A stretch of 37,822 nt of DNA from Planctomycetota bacterium. Its GTDB lineage: Bacteria > Planctomycetota > Planctomycetia > Pirellulales > Pirellulaceae. The DNA lies in contig JAJDEH010000193.1 of the NCBI GenBank assembly GCA_029259935.1, positions 1 through 37,822 on the forward strand, written 5' to 3'. Position numbers and translations under genes: made by a program. The notes beneath the pieces were generated by a model. That model made no database searches. It saw only the letters and a list, made by a program, of their open reading frames with translations, and was not told the origin of the DNA. Positions 25,311-34,627 of this stretch are shown here, piece by piece (positions within the stretch are counted from its first letter, which is position 1; each line of letters opens with the position of its first letter).

Positions 25311-26177
25311 ATGTTACTGCTTACTATCGTTCTGAGCTTGGTTTCTCAAAGCGGTCAAGAATCGGCCGGCGCGAAGGAAACGCGGCTGGACAAGGATCAA
25401 CTGAAGAAATGGGTTGAATTCTATCGGCAAGAGGCTGAAGAGTACGACATTTATCTCGGCGACGATCGGAAAACCGAACTTCAGTTTCGACCGGAACCGG
25501 TGTTTCGATGGGCGTCGCCGAACTCCGACAACGAATTCAATGGAGTCATTTTTGTTTGGACACACCAAGGGCGTCCAGAAGTGCTTGGCTCAATCTGGTC
25601 GGCGCACAGCAAGCGAGTCGATCGACCGCGGACCATTGCACACACTTTCCATTCACTGGCGCTCCAGCCGCTCACGGCGGATCGCAAGCAGAAGCGTTTT
25701 TGGTATCCACGCACCGGTGGAGTTGATTTCAAGCCCGTTCCTGGTGCACCCGTTCCCGCGGCATCCGCCCGCGGCCGCCTGTCTCAAATGCGGAATCTGT
25801 CGCGGCAGTTTACAGCCGATGAAGAGGTCAAGACCGATGTTCGTGAAAGTCTCCGCTTGCTGTCGCAACCCATTTATCGGTACGAAACCAAATCGGCCGA
25901 CCAAGACGGCGCGATCTTTACGTTTCTACTCGGTTGGGATCCTGAAGTGGTGCTAATCATCGAATCCCGCCAGACGACCGAAGGGCCACGGTGGCACTAT
26001 TCACCGATTCGATTCGGCTATCAGAGTACACGGGTTAAGCACAATGACAAAGAGGTGTGGAACTACCAACGCGGCGGACCCATGCGCGATCCGAAACACT
26101 ACTATTATTCAGTTCATGGTGCGTCGCGCGTCGATAGGTACATCAAAACAACGCCAAAGAACGACGAACAAGAGTAA
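25311..26177 (+). CDS. Exported protein of unknown function
   Basis: 288 residues with a short signal peptide (MLLLTIVLSLVSQSGQESAG). The mature part opens with a charged helix (LDKDQLKKWVEFYRQEAEEY). Its mixed sheet-like segments include NGVIFVWTHQGRPEVLGSIW and FTFLLGWDPEVVLIIESRQ, two similar strands that may be a duplicated fold. I recognise no catalytic motif; it resembles unassigned exported proteins of planctomycetes. AGGAG lies seven to eight bases before the ATG. It is monocistronic and preceded by the palindromic operator shared with the TPR/DUF1583 operon. Confidence 0.8.
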   Translation: MLLLTIVLSLVSQSGQESAGAKETRLDKDQLKKWVEFYRQEAEEYDIYLGDDRKTELQFRPEPVFRWASPNSDNEFNGVIFVWTHQGRPEVLGSIWSAHSKRVDRPRTIAHTFHSLALQPLTADRKQKRFWYPRTGGVDFKPVPGAPVPAASARGRLSQMRNLSRQFTADEEVKTDVRESLRLLSQPIYRYETKSADQDGAIFTFLLGWDPEVVLIIESRQTTEGPRWHYSPIRFGYQSTRVKHNDKEVWNYQRGGPMRDPKHYYYSVHGASRVDRYIKTTPKNDEQE

Positions 26178-26237
26178 GATTCTTGGCATGAGGTTTCCGG
26201 CAAGGGGCCACCAGAAGTCCGCGCGATCTTTTCGCGA

Positions 26238-26903
26238 TCAAGACAACCGCTGATACTCGACACGGAATCGTCGAACGGGGGGCTCTTCGGTATCGACGTA
26301 GTCTTCAAACTCGGCCAACGTCAGTCCCAAATCCTCGAAGTTCGCCAGGTCGTCTCGTAAGAGGGGCCAAGGCATTATTCCGGGATCATCGGCTTTGTCT
26401 CGGCCTCGGCTGATCACCAGCAACGTCCCGTCCCCGGCGACAACGTCGGTGATCTGGCGAATCGCCCTCAGGCGCAGATCGTCAGGCAGTACCTGCAGAG
26501 TGTAAATTTCCAACACAAAGTCGAACGCTCGATGCCAAGACGACGGCGGCGAAAACAGGTCGGCCACGGAATAATCCACCGGCGAGTTGGGAAACCGCCG
26601 TCGACACCATTCAACGCACGTCGCGGAGATGTCGAAGGCAGCCACCTGAAAACCGCGTGATGCCAATGCTTCGGCGTCGTCGCCAAGACCGCAGCCGACG
26701 ACCAGCGCTTTCCGCCCTTGGCCCTCGATTCCATGGCGTTCCAGCCACGTTGCCAGATTCGGATTGACCGTCATATCGGCCCAGGGAATGGCCCCATCGT
26801 CGCCATCGGCCCGAAGATACAGCGTCTCGAACCATTCCAGAGGCGTTCCACGATCGATGGCCTCTTCCGCCAAAGCGCGAGCCAGTTTGCGGTGGTCGTT
26901 CAT
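26238..26903 (-). CDS. Class I SAM methyltransferase, thiopurine/thiol methyltransferase-like
   Basis: 221 residues. Motif I is VVGCGLGDD (68-76) and Asp91 in AAFDIS ends strand 2. FDFVLEIYTLQVLPDDLR is the motif IV region. The N-terminal tryptophan-rich segment (TPLEWFETLYLRADGDDGAIPW) and overall size resemble TPMT-like methyltransferases, which act on sulfur or small nucleophiles. Its ATG overlaps the adenosine deaminase stop in ATGA (26900-26903), so translation is probably coupled and it is the last gene of the operon. Confidence 0.87.
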   Translation of the reverse strand: MNDHRKLARALAEEAIDRGTPLEWFETLYLRADGDDGAIPWADMTVNPNLATWLERHGIEGQGRKALVVGCGLGDDAEALASRGFQVAAFDISATCVEWCRRRFPNSPVDYSVADLFSPPSSWHRAFDFVLEIYTLQVLPDDLRLRAIRQITDVVAGDGTLLVISRGRDKADDPGIMPWPLLRDDLANFEDLGLTLAEFEDYVDTEEPPVRRFRVEYQRLS

Positions 26904-27913
26904 TGGTCGTCGGTCCCCTCGACTTTCACTCGCAGTGCGTGCTTCTCTTCCGGCGGAAGAAAACAGGATTCGACCGCGTTCAAATTTAGTCGCCTTAGTT
27001 CGTCCAGACTAAATCCTTGCCGGGCGAGCCGCCTAAACTCTTCAACCAAAGTCGTTCCGAACATCGGCGGGTCGTCCGAATTGACCGTGCAGCACAACCC
27101 CGCGTCGACCATTTGGCGCAGCGGATGCGGCTCATCCCTGCTCACCACGCCCAGACAGTAGTTGCTTGTAGGACAGACTTCCAAAGGCAACTGAAGTTCA
27201 CGCAATTCAGCGACCAAAGCAGGGTCATCCAGACATCGAATCCCGTGCCCAATTCGTTCCGCCTGCAGGATTTGAATGGCATCCCAAATGGTCCGCGGGC
27301 CGGTCGTTTCTCCCGCATGGGCGACTACGCGCAAGCCGCGACGACGAGCTTCGTGATACGTTTCGCGAAACAGGCTGGCGGGGTAGCCGGTTTCGATTCC
27401 GCCCAGACCCAAGCCAATAAACGTTCCCGTCTTCGTGGCTTCCAACGCACATTCAAGGACGGCCTGCTGCGTCTCGGGAAAATGACGAGAAATGTCGGGG
27501 ATGAATCGCGCCTGAACGTCGTACCGCTGCTCCCCGATCGTCGCGCCTTCGGCGATCGCCGCGACCCACTCATCGAGCGGCAACTTGCCGACTTGGTAGG
27601 AAGCGGACAAAAACACTTCGGAGTAGACAATGTTCTGCCGAGATTGGTTAGCCAAAAATCGCTCGACCATGAATTTCCAATCATCGAGTGTTTTCATCAC
27701 CGTCGATGCCGTCTCGTAAACCTCAATGAAGTGGTTGAAACTTTTGAACTCGTAATGCTCCTTCCAACGCTCCAAAGAATTGCCGGGCAGCGGCATGCCG
27801 TTGCGCTCCGCCATGGTCCACACGGTTTCGGCGTCGGTGGCGCCTTCCAGGTGAACGTGGAGTTCCACCTTGGGCATCCGCAAGACGGTTTCGTCAATCT
27901 GATCCAAGTTCAT
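26900..27913 (-). CDS. add: Adenosine deaminase family protein
   Basis: 337 residues. Deaminates adenosine to inosine in purine salvage if it is a canonical member. The zinc ligands are HVH (His19, His21), His199 in HAGETT with catalytic Glu202, His223 in IGHGIR, and Asp280/Asp281 in NSDDPPMFG; all are present. Length and motifs fit bacterial Add, but related adenine or aminodeoxyfutalosine deaminases look similar, so the substrate is not fixed. A TTG at 27934 extends the frame. The ATG at 27913 overlaps the upstream thioesterase stop in ATGA (27910-27913), which decides the start. It is the third gene of the TIR-receiver operon. Confidence 0.92.
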   Translation of the reverse strand: MNLDQIDETVLRMPKVELHVHLEGATDAETVWTMAERNGMPLPGNSLERWKEHYEFKSFNHFIEVYETASTVMKTLDDWKFMVERFLANQSRQNIVYSEVFLSASYQVGKLPLDEWVAAIAEGATIGEQRYDVQARFIPDISRHFPETQQAVLECALEATKTGTFIGLGLGGIETGYPASLFRETYHEARRRGLRVVAHAGETTGPRTIWDAIQILQAERIGHGIRCLDDPALVAELRELQLPLEVCPTSNYCLGVVSRDEPHPLRQMVDAGLCCTVNSDDPPMFGTTLVEEFRRLARQGFSLDELRRLNLNAVESCFLPPEEKHALRVKVEGTDDQ

Positions 27914-28335
27914 TTCGACCGGCTCACGAACCAAGAGAAAACTCCAGCGAACACTTCCTCTTCGCCGCCGCTAGCGACGATCTGAACTTCAACGTCGATG
28001 AAAGCCCGTCCCTTATCCGCCAATTGCTGTTCGAACGGCGCGATGACCTGCTCATCCATGGCGGCCAATGCGAGCAACCGACCAGTGGCTTGTCGCCGGT
28101 ACTTCACCTTGGCCGACCGCAACACGGCCATCACCTCGGTCGGGCTCAGGTCGAGCCGATGCAATAACTCATGTCCGCTCGCCGCTTCCGCCAGCGAATA
28201 CAAGGCACCGGCGTGGACCGTTCCGAGATGGTTGCAGTGATGCGATTCGGGATCGAGACAGACAACATCCCTATCGCCGTGCCGAGCGAGTCCCAGTCCA
28301 ACATGCTGATTAAATGGCAATTCGAGAATGTTCAT
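27910..28335 (-). CDS. Hotdog-fold thioesterase, PaaI/DUF4442-like
   Basis: 141 residues. The segment NHLGTVHAGALYSLAEAASG (35-54) is the hallmark of PaaI-like hotdog thioesterases and DUF4442 relatives: a glycine-rich turn before the long central helix. The family hydrolyses acyl-CoA-type thioesters in the cytoplasm. A TTG at 28383 extends the frame by 16 poorly conserved-looking residues; I prefer the ATG at 28335. It follows the TIR-receiver gene by 51 bases and overlaps the adenosine deaminase start by four bases. Confidence 0.85.
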   Translation of the reverse strand: MNILELPFNQHVGLGLARHGDRDVVCLDPESHHCNHLGTVHAGALYSLAEAASGHELLHRLDLSPTEVMAVLRSAKVKYRRQATGRLLALAAMDEQVIAPFEQQLADKGRAFIDVEVQIVASGGEEEVFAGVFSWFVSRSK

Positions 28336-28386
28336 CGTGCCGAACGTACATGATTGTAATGAACCGTTCGCGCCGTCTTCCAACCT

Positions 28387-29280
28387 CTACTCTTCGTCTG
28401 GCGGAAGATCCATCGACGCGTCGTCGCTAAGAAGCCGCACGACGATTTCGCAAAGCACGTCAGCGGCGAACGGCTTGCGAAGGTACTCGTCGACTCCCAG
28501 CAATTCGGCGTAGGCTTTGTGCCGGCTTCCCTCGTTGGCGGTCATCATGATGATTTTGGGTCGTCGCGTCATCTCATGCAGTTTTTCCAAGACGCGGAAT
28601 CCGCTCGCTCTTGGCATCATCATATCCAACAGAATCAAATCCGGTTCTTCTTTGATCGCCAAGGCCATTCCTTCCAGGCCGTTACGAGCAACAAGCAACT
28701 CTCCACCGGTCAGGGCGGCTAGCACCGACTGGATTGTCGCCACTATCTCGCGATCGTCATCGACGATCAAGATCTTCTTATTGGACAACGCGGCGAATGT
28801 CGGCGACGGCGTGTCGCAAATTTCAGCCTCCCGTGGAGGCATTGCATCTTGCCTCGGCTCGGCCTGCCTTGAGCAGTCGCACGCAGCAAGAATTCTCTGA
28901 TACACCGTCTTTGTAAGGCGGCTTGCAGGAATGTACTGATACCGCTTCAAGGTGTCAGGAAGAATTGCTGGAGAACTATCGAGGAGAATGGGGACGAACC
29001 GCCGCGTTTCATTGCTTGGATCGCGGAATAAAGTCGAATTTCGTTCCAGCGTCACCCAATCGGACTCGATCGCTGCCGGCGAAAGAAAGAGGAGCAGTGT
29101 TCGTGACGATTCCAGACCACGGTCCACGCTGGTGATAATGTCGTCCCCGGGCTTAATGGCCCACTGGTCAAACCACACCGCAACTCCATTTTCCCGTAAG
29201 TGCCGCGCGACACGTTGGACCCTGTGGCGATCACGTGAACTGTAACTGACGAAAACGTCGTATTCGAATTCAACACTCAT
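28387..29280 (-). CDS. TIR domain - response-regulator receiver fusion
   Basis: 297 residues. Residues 5-130 form a TIR domain: YDVFVSYSSRDRHRV, then VWFDQWAIKPGD, then SPAAIESDWVTLERN with Glu79 in the place of the NADase catalytic glutamate. A linker (135-165) joins a CheY-like receiver domain at 168-285. Its landmarks are ILIVDDDREI, the phospho-acceptor Asp219 in LILLDMMMP, Thr247 in MMTANE and Lys269 in RKPF. The pairing suggests phosphorylation-controlled TIR activity or assembly; this is inference. The frame is open to 29391 but those residues do not look coding, and the ATG at 29280 starts directly at the TIR domain. It heads a probable four-gene operon. Confidence 0.9.
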   Translation of the reverse strand: MSVEFEYDVFVSYSSRDRHRVQRVARHLRENGVAVWFDQWAIKPGDDIITSVDRGLESSRTLLLFLSPAAIESDWVTLERNSTLFRDPSNETRRFVPILLDSSPAILPDTLKRYQYIPASRLTKTVYQRILAACDCSRQAEPRQDAMPPREAEICDTPSPTFAALSNKKILIVDDDREIVATIQSVLAALTGGELLVARNGLEGMALAIKEEPDLILLDMMMPRASGFRVLEKLHEMTRRPKIIMMTANEGSRHKAYAELLGVDEYLRKPFAADVLCEIVVRLLSDDASMDLPPDEE

Positions 29281-29500
29281 TAGCCGAGCTGAGTAGAAGC
29301 AAGAATCTGGAGGTCCTGATCGCGGTTGAAACTGCGGTCGTGATGCATCCAATCGCACTTCCAAATTACTTGAACCATGCGTGCGGAACAACGCCCAGCT
29401 CGGCCCGCGATCGCCGATGGCGTCCCAGTAACCCCGATGCCCAACGAACTCCTACGAATCTGTGCGCCTACAACTGGCCAAAATCAACTTTTGCAGCTGC

Positions 29501-30553
29501 TTATCGATATTCCGCGGGCATCTTTGGGACAACGCCGAGTTGCTCGTAATTGAAACCGCTTGTCAATGGTTCGTACGGGCCTACATAATCGACACTTCGA
29601 GTGGCGGTGATTTTGTCTTCCAGTCCCATGCACCAATACACGGCATTGATGACAAGTCGTCGCAGGCCGGCGCTTTCAAAATCTTTTCCGCTGCCCATCG
29701 TTGACTGAAAGACCCGGGCCGTTTGTCCGCCGCTGGTTCGCCAGTTCTTGAACCATGCCACCGGCAACGGCTCCTTCTCGGGATTGGATTTGCCGCCATG
29801 CTCGCGACCTATCAACGGCTGGCCGTAAACCAGCGCGGTGCAGCCTGCCGGTAAACTTGTGCCTTTTTTGTAGGTTCGATAGACGTCGGACGGACCCCAG
29901 ATGTCGTCGACGCCTTGGAGGATCGGGTGGTCTTTCATTTCTGGAACAATGTCTCCCCGAGTCGAATCGCGATGCCAATTGCCGTGATGCCCCATGAAGG
30001 AACCACCCAAGACCTGGCCGATGCGGACTTGTTTGCCGTCGATCTTGTAGGGCAGCGGCCGCCGGAAACCGTGGTTGGCCGTGCGCAGGCCAATCATCGG
30101 CTTACCCGAATCGATGTAGGCGACGATGCGCTGCGTCTGCTCTGGCGGCAGCGTCAGCAATCGCGTGAAGAAGATAACCAGATCGGCTTTTTCAAGATGT
30201 TCCAGGCCCGGAATGTTGTGCTGCTTAAACGCCTCCTCCTCGCCCTTTTTCGGATACACGGGCATGGTGGGATCGACTTGCCCCTTGTCGTTAACTCCAA
30301 ACAGTACCGTGCAGTCGAAACCGTGATGCTTCGACAACATGGCCGCCAACATCGGCAACGACTGCTCGCTGCGGTATTCCTGATCGGCCGAGATCAGCAC
30401 GATGTGTTTGCCCTGCCCAGGGCCGGCTCCTCCCTTGTAAATCAACCAATGGGCGCTTTCGGGAACTGGATGCGCCAACGCAACGCAAGGTGCCACGACA
30501 GCGAGTAACGCCAGACAAGCAATTGCGTGTGGAAAGTGATCGGATCGTTTCAT
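29501..30553 (-). CDS. Exported ThuA-like protein
   Basis: 350 residues with a signal peptide (ACLALLAVVAPCVALAHPVP) and a ThuA-like class I glutamine amidotransferase-fold domain. KHIVLISADQEYRSEQSLPM, HHGFDCTVLFG, ADLVIFFTRLLTLP, GLRTANHGF and GGSFMGHHGNWH follow the ThuA order, and the C-terminal blocks VAWFKNWRTSGGQTARVFQS and LRRLVINAVYWCMG are typical of planctomycete ThuA proteins. These are thought to act in carbohydrate metabolism, but the reaction is not established. It is separated from the TIR-receiver gene by 220 bases without a clear terminator. Confidence 0.88.
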   Translation of the reverse strand: MKRSDHFPHAIACLALLAVVAPCVALAHPVPESAHWLIYKGGAGPGQGKHIVLISADQEYRSEQSLPMLAAMLSKHHGFDCTVLFGVNDKGQVDPTMPVYPKKGEEEAFKQHNIPGLEHLEKADLVIFFTRLLTLPPEQTQRIVAYIDSGKPMIGLRTANHGFRRPLPYKIDGKQVRIGQVLGGSFMGHHGNWHRDSTRGDIVPEMKDHPILQGVDDIWGPSDVYRTYKKGTSLPAGCTALVYGQPLIGREHGGKSNPEKEPLPVAWFKNWRTSGGQTARVFQSTMGSGKDFESAGLRRLVINAVYWCMGLEDKITATRSVDYVGPYEPLTSGFNYEQLGVVPKMPAEYR

Positions 30554-31039
30554 CTGTCTGATTCCAGGTTTCTCAAGGTGTCATTTTCGTATTTACCGCT
30601 CTGTATTCTACCATGTCCAACTTCTACCACGTCCGACTTGCCGTGTAATATCGAGCGTGAATCCAAGCAAGCGAGTGGAGCGTGCTTCACTTGCGCAATT
30701 CACTCCGCCCGGGGTTACGCCCATCGGAATATCCAGCGTCGCGCGATTTCATTGGTCCGCTAGCACTTTCCAACAAGACGCCCGCTTCCAAGGTCGACGG
30801 AACCGCTACGGACACGGTGGATCGCGCCCGTCGCCCAATTGGAATTGGTGCAGCAGGAGTCGCCGAATATACTCGCCACTGCAACAGGCAATTCTTCACG
30901 CCACAAGGAGTTCAGAATTCGATCTGACTCACCGTTTCGTGGAGGTCTTCTCGATTCATCCTGGAAACATTGCGCCTTCGCCGCGAGCCTACGATCCTGG
31001 TCGTTCGCGGTGAGGCCTTCACCATTTTAGGAAAACAAC
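30554..31039. other. Divergent intergenic region
   Basis: 486 bases between the ThuA-like gene (minus) and a methyltransferase (plus). Short open frames cross it on both strands but lack recognisable content and ribosome-binding sites. I see no RNA gene and no strong repeat. Confidence 0.4.
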
Positions 31040-31789
31040 ATGAGCGGAACTGCTAGTTACTTGGACTACGTTGGCGACAAGAAGTTTATGAGCGACTATG
31101 CGGACTACCAGCAGCGCTACGCGGAAAACATCCGAGAAAGCGACCGTGCCATTCTCGATTTGGTCCGGCCGCTTGTCGGAAAATCGGATGAGCAACTAAA
31201 GCTGATCGACATTGGATGTTCCACCGGCAATTTGCTGCTGCATCTGAAGCATGCGTTTCCGGATTTAGCCTTGGTGGGCGGCGAGATGCCGGATTCGATC
31301 TTGGAGGCCAATCGGAGTAACTCCAGTCTGGCTGGGATCGAGTTTGTTTACACCGACCTCATCAACCTTGAATTGGAAGCGGCCTACGATATTGCCACCA
31401 TCAATGCCGTCTTCTATTTGTTCGACGACGACCAGTATCGTCAAGCGCTGAAAAATGTGCGTCGCGCCCTGCGCCCCGGCGGCACGATGATCCTGTTCGA
31501 CTTTTTTCATTCGTTCGAGCAGGACTTGGCGATTTTGGAGAAGTCGAGTTCCCATCCCGAGGGAATCACTCTGCACTTTCGCCCGTCGAGCCAAGTCCGG
31601 CAAATGATGTCGGAAGCCGGATTTGGCGACGTGCAATTCCATCCATTCGAGATTCCAATCGATTTGGAAGGCGATCCGAATTCGCCGGACCTCATCAGCT
31701 ATACGCAAAAACGGGAAGACGGGCAGCGGATGCTATTTCGCGGCACGCTATTCCAACCTTGGTGCCATTGCCAAGCGACCGCCACATAG
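31040..31789 (+). CDS. Class I SAM-dependent methyltransferase
   Basis: 249 residues. Motif I is LIDIGCSTGN (55-64), the strand-2 acid is in GGEMPDS, VYTDLINLEL is the motif III region, and ATINAVFYLFDDD is motif IV, followed by ALRPGGTMILFDFFHS. This is the trans-aconitate/UbiE-like layout; the substrate is unknown. AGGA lies about eight bases before the ATG. It converges on a DUF1501 gene with only 26 bases between the stops and appears monocistronic. Confidence 0.87.
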   Translation: MSGTASYLDYVGDKKFMSDYADYQQRYAENIRESDRAILDLVRPLVGKSDEQLKLIDIGCSTGNLLLHLKHAFPDLALVGGEMPDSILEANRSNSSLAGIEFVYTDLINLELEAAYDIATINAVFYLFDDDQYRQALKNVRRALRPGGTMILFDFFHSFEQDLAILEKSSSHPEGITLHFRPSSQVRQMMSEAGFGDVQFHPFEIPIDLEGDPNSPDLISYTQKREDGQRMLFRGTLFQPWCHCQATAT

Positions 31790-31815
31790 CAACTGCCAAA
31801 CCAGAAGGCCGCGAA

Positions 31816-33153
31816 TCAAACCAACTCGCGGATCGGTTTCCTGATCTCGGATAGATAACGCGGCCGGCCATTCAGGTCCGCCACGGTTGACTCGTTCAGA
31901 CCGAGTCCAAGATTGTTGTATAAGGTCGCGAATACTTCCGGATAAGAAATCGGACGACGCAGCACCGTGTCCGCGTGGCGGTCGGTCGCGCCGATCACTT
32001 GGCCGGTGGGCATGCCGCCGCCGGCCAACGTGGCAAAGGTCACCTTGGGCCAATGATCCCGGCCAGCGTTCTTGTTGATCTGCGGCGTTCGACCGAACTC
32101 GCCCCACACGACGACGGTCACGTCTTTGTCCAAGCCACGTTCGTGCAGATCGAGGACCAGCGCGGACAAGCCTTGGTCCAGCAGCGGAATGACCTTGCGA
32201 CCGTGCGCAAAGTTGGAACCGTGCCAGTCGAAGTCGGCATAGGCAACCGTGACGCAACGCGCGCCGGCTTCGACCAAGCGCCGCGCCGCGAGAAACTTTG
32301 ACATGTGCGCTTGGTAACCCTTGGCCGAGTAGGGCAGCACGTTGGGATCGTCCTGGCCGTATCGCTCGCGAACCCGCAGGTCCTCGCGCGAAAGATCCAG
32401 CGCTTGCACCAGCTTGCTGGATGTGAGGATGCCAATCGCTTGTTCGGTGTGCTGGTCGAGACCGGCGGGCGCTTGCCTGTCGGCGGCGCGACGGTATCGG
32501 TCCAACTGAGTCAGCAACGACGCGCGATCCGCCAGCCGGTCCAAAGTAACGCCTTCCAGCACCATGTTTTTCATGGCGTCGCTTGACGGCTTGAACGGGG
32601 CGTGGGCTTCTCCCAAAAATCCGGAACCGGGAAGATTGTAAGGCAAGTGTTCCATGTGCATGGAAAGGTCGATGGCCGGCGGCACGGATCGATCGACAGG
32701 ACCGTGCAGTTTAGAGAGTACGCTGCCGATTTCCGGCCAGCCGCCCGATGGTTGCCTGGCGAAGCGGCGGCCCGTGACGCATTGAAAGGATGAATGCCGG
32801 CCGTCGGAACCGACCAACGAGCGGATGATCGCGAACTTATCCATCATCTTGGCGACGTTGGGCATCAGTTCGCTGATCTGAATTCCCGGCACGTTCGTCG
32901 CAATGGGCTGAAACTCGCCACGAATTTCCCGCGGCGCAGCGGGCTTCAAGTCCACCATATCTTGATGCGGCGGCCCACCCGTCAGGTAAATCATGATCAC
33001 GGCTTTGTGAGATCGACTGACGCCGGACTGGCTTTCGGCTCGCAGCAGTTCCGGCAGAGCAAGTCCGCCCAAGGCCAGCGATCCGATGGAAAGAAAGTCA
33101 CGACGTGGCAGGCCGTCGCACAATCGAACGCGTTTTCCGGGGATGGTTAACAT
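31816..33153 (-). CDS. DUF1501 protein, Tat-exported
   Basis: 445 residues with a Tat signal (LPRRDFLSIGSLALGG, Arg17-Arg18). Core motifs are IYLTGGPPHQDMVDLKP, ATNVPGIQISELMP, VVWGEFGRTPQIN and GRDHWPKVTF. AAGGA six bases upstream supports the ATG at 33153. It follows another DUF1501 gene by 43 bases and is probably co-transcribed with it. Compared with the copy at 11465, the presumed ligand block reads YADFDWH rather than GGWDHH, so the two may act on different substrates. Confidence 0.9.
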   Translation of the reverse strand: MLTIPGKRVRLCDGLPRRDFLSIGSLALGGLALPELLRAESQSGVSRSHKAVIMIYLTGGPPHQDMVDLKPAAPREIRGEFQPIATNVPGIQISELMPNVAKMMDKFAIIRSLVGSDGRHSSFQCVTGRRFARQPSGGWPEIGSVLSKLHGPVDRSVPPAIDLSMHMEHLPYNLPGSGFLGEAHAPFKPSSDAMKNMVLEGVTLDRLADRASLLTQLDRYRRAADRQAPAGLDQHTEQAIGILTSSKLVQALDLSREDLRVRERYGQDDPNVLPYSAKGYQAHMSKFLAARRLVEAGARCVTVAYADFDWHGSNFAHGRKVIPLLDQGLSALVLDLHERGLDKDVTVVVWGEFGRTPQINKNAGRDHWPKVTFATLAGGGMPTGQVIGATDRHADTVLRRPISYPEVFATLYNNLGLGLNESTVADLNGRPRYLSEIRKPIRELV

Positions 33154-33196
33154 GAAAATCCTTGGTTGTGTTTACTTGATCGCCCACGTGGATCGA

Positions 33197-34627
33197 TCAA
33201 ATCAATTCCGCGATCGGTTCGCCTTCGGTGAGGATCGGGATGGGCCGGCCCGCCGTATTGTAAAAGGCTTGCGACGTGTCGATGCCAAAGCGATGGTAGA
33301 GCGTCGCGAGCAAACAGTTGCTGTTCATGATTCGCTCGACCGGTTCCTCGCCGCGCGGGTTGGTCTTGCCGATGACTTGTCCCATCTTCAAACCGCCGCC
33401 AGCTAGAAAAACGCTCATCGCCCGCGGCCAATGATCTCGGCCGGGTCGGCCGCTGGCATCCTGACTTCGGATCAACGGCGTGCGGCCGAACTCGCCACAA
33501 AAAACGAACAGCACGCGGTTGCTAAGACCCCGGTCGTATAGATCCTCAACAATCGCGGACACCGATTGGTCGAACGACGGCAGCTTTTCTTGGTAGGCCT
33601 TAAAAATGTCTGCATTGACCGAATGGTCATCCCAATTACTGGTGCGCCCCGTTTCTGGCTTTAGCCGATACGTCGCCTGGCATTGCACGAATCGCACGCC
33701 CGCTTCGACCAGCCGACGACAAGTCAGCAGGCTCTTGCCCCAATGCGTATCGCCATAGCGATCGCGGGTCGCCCGGCTTTCCATCGACAAGTCGAACGCG
33801 TCACGCGTACGGGGACTGGCCAACATTTCGATCGCCTGGCGCTGAAATTTATCAATCGCCGTCAGCGCGCCCGACTCGTCAATTTTCCGCGACAGCCCAT
33901 CCAGTGAGTTGAGCAAATCTCGGCGGCGGCGCAGCGCCAAAATTCCTTCCGATGAAATGGTCAAATCATCGGCCGATTTTTCAGTGCGATAGATGGGTAT
34001 CGGGTCGTAGCGGTTGTTGCCGCTGGCCGATTCAGGATTGGGGCTCGGCATGTAAGGAGCGTAAGCGGGACCAAGATATGCCGGGCCGCCGCCATAAAAC
34101 TGAGTGTTGCCCACGAAGAACGGCACCTGCCGCGACGGGTCTTCCAATTTCTTCGTGGCCACGGAACCGATTTCAGGAAACTCGGAGTCCGCCAAATTCG
34201 GGGCGACCGAGGGGTAACCAGTCAAGAACCGATTCGTGCCACCCGAATGTTCCGCCCGCTCGTGGTGCAAGCTGCGAAGTAACGTGAACTTGTCGGCCAT
34301 CGTGGCCAGCCGCGGAAGGTGCTCGCTGATTTCGATGCCGGGCACATTCGTGCGAATCGGTTCGAACGGTCCACGGTAGTCGGCCGGGGCTCCCGGCTTG
34401 AGATCGAACAAGTCCAAATGGCTCGGCCCACCATTGGCCCAAAACAAAACAACCGAGAAGTCGTCGCCGGTCTTTGCATGACCCGCTTGTTCGGACGCGA
34501 GAATCGTCGCGAGGTTGGGCGAGACTCCCGAGGCCAACGCGCCCAAACTCAACCCGCCGATCTTCAACCAAGTCCGACGGTCGAGTGGACCCGGGCAAAT
34601 GTTCTTGGATGGGAATGACACTGGCAT
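33197..34627 (-). CDS. DUF1501 protein, Tat-exported
   Basis: 476 residues with the Tat signal LDRRTWLKIGGLSLGALASG (Arg17-Arg18). Core motifs are LFWANGGPSHLDLFDLKPG, RTNVPGIEISEHLPRLA, FCGEFGRTPLIR and GRDHWPRAMS. The block TGRTSNWDDHSVNADIF corresponds to the WDxH region of the family. It is the first gene of a DUF1501 tandem pair; no DUF1549/1553 partner is adjacent. There is no clear ribosome-binding site before the ATG. Confidence 0.9.
   Translation of the reverse strand: MPVSFPSKNICPGPLDRRTWLKIGGLSLGALASGVSPNLATILASEQAGHAKTGDDFSVVLFWANGGPSHLDLFDLKPGAPADYRGPFEPIRTNVPGIEISEHLPRLATMADKFTLLRSLHHERAEHSGGTNRFLTGYPSVAPNLADSEFPEIGSVATKKLEDPSRQVPFFVGNTQFYGGGPAYLGPAYAPYMPSPNPESASGNNRYDPIPIYRTEKSADDLTISSEGILALRRRRDLLNSLDGLSRKIDESGALTAIDKFQRQAIEMLASPRTRDAFDLSMESRATRDRYGDTHWGKSLLTCRRLVEAGVRFVQCQATYRLKPETGRTSNWDDHSVNADIFKAYQEKLPSFDQSVSAIVEDLYDRGLSNRVLFVFCGEFGRTPLIRSQDASGRPGRDHWPRAMSVFLAGGGLKMGQVIGKTNPRGEEPVERIMNSNCLLATLYHRFGIDTSQAFYNTAGRPIPILTEGEPIAELI

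Noticed and set aside
27017..27985. 322-residue plus-strand frame opposite the adenosine deaminase gene
   Set aside because: It is antisense to a gene with complete catalytic motifs and operon overlaps; its own translation has no recognisable domain.
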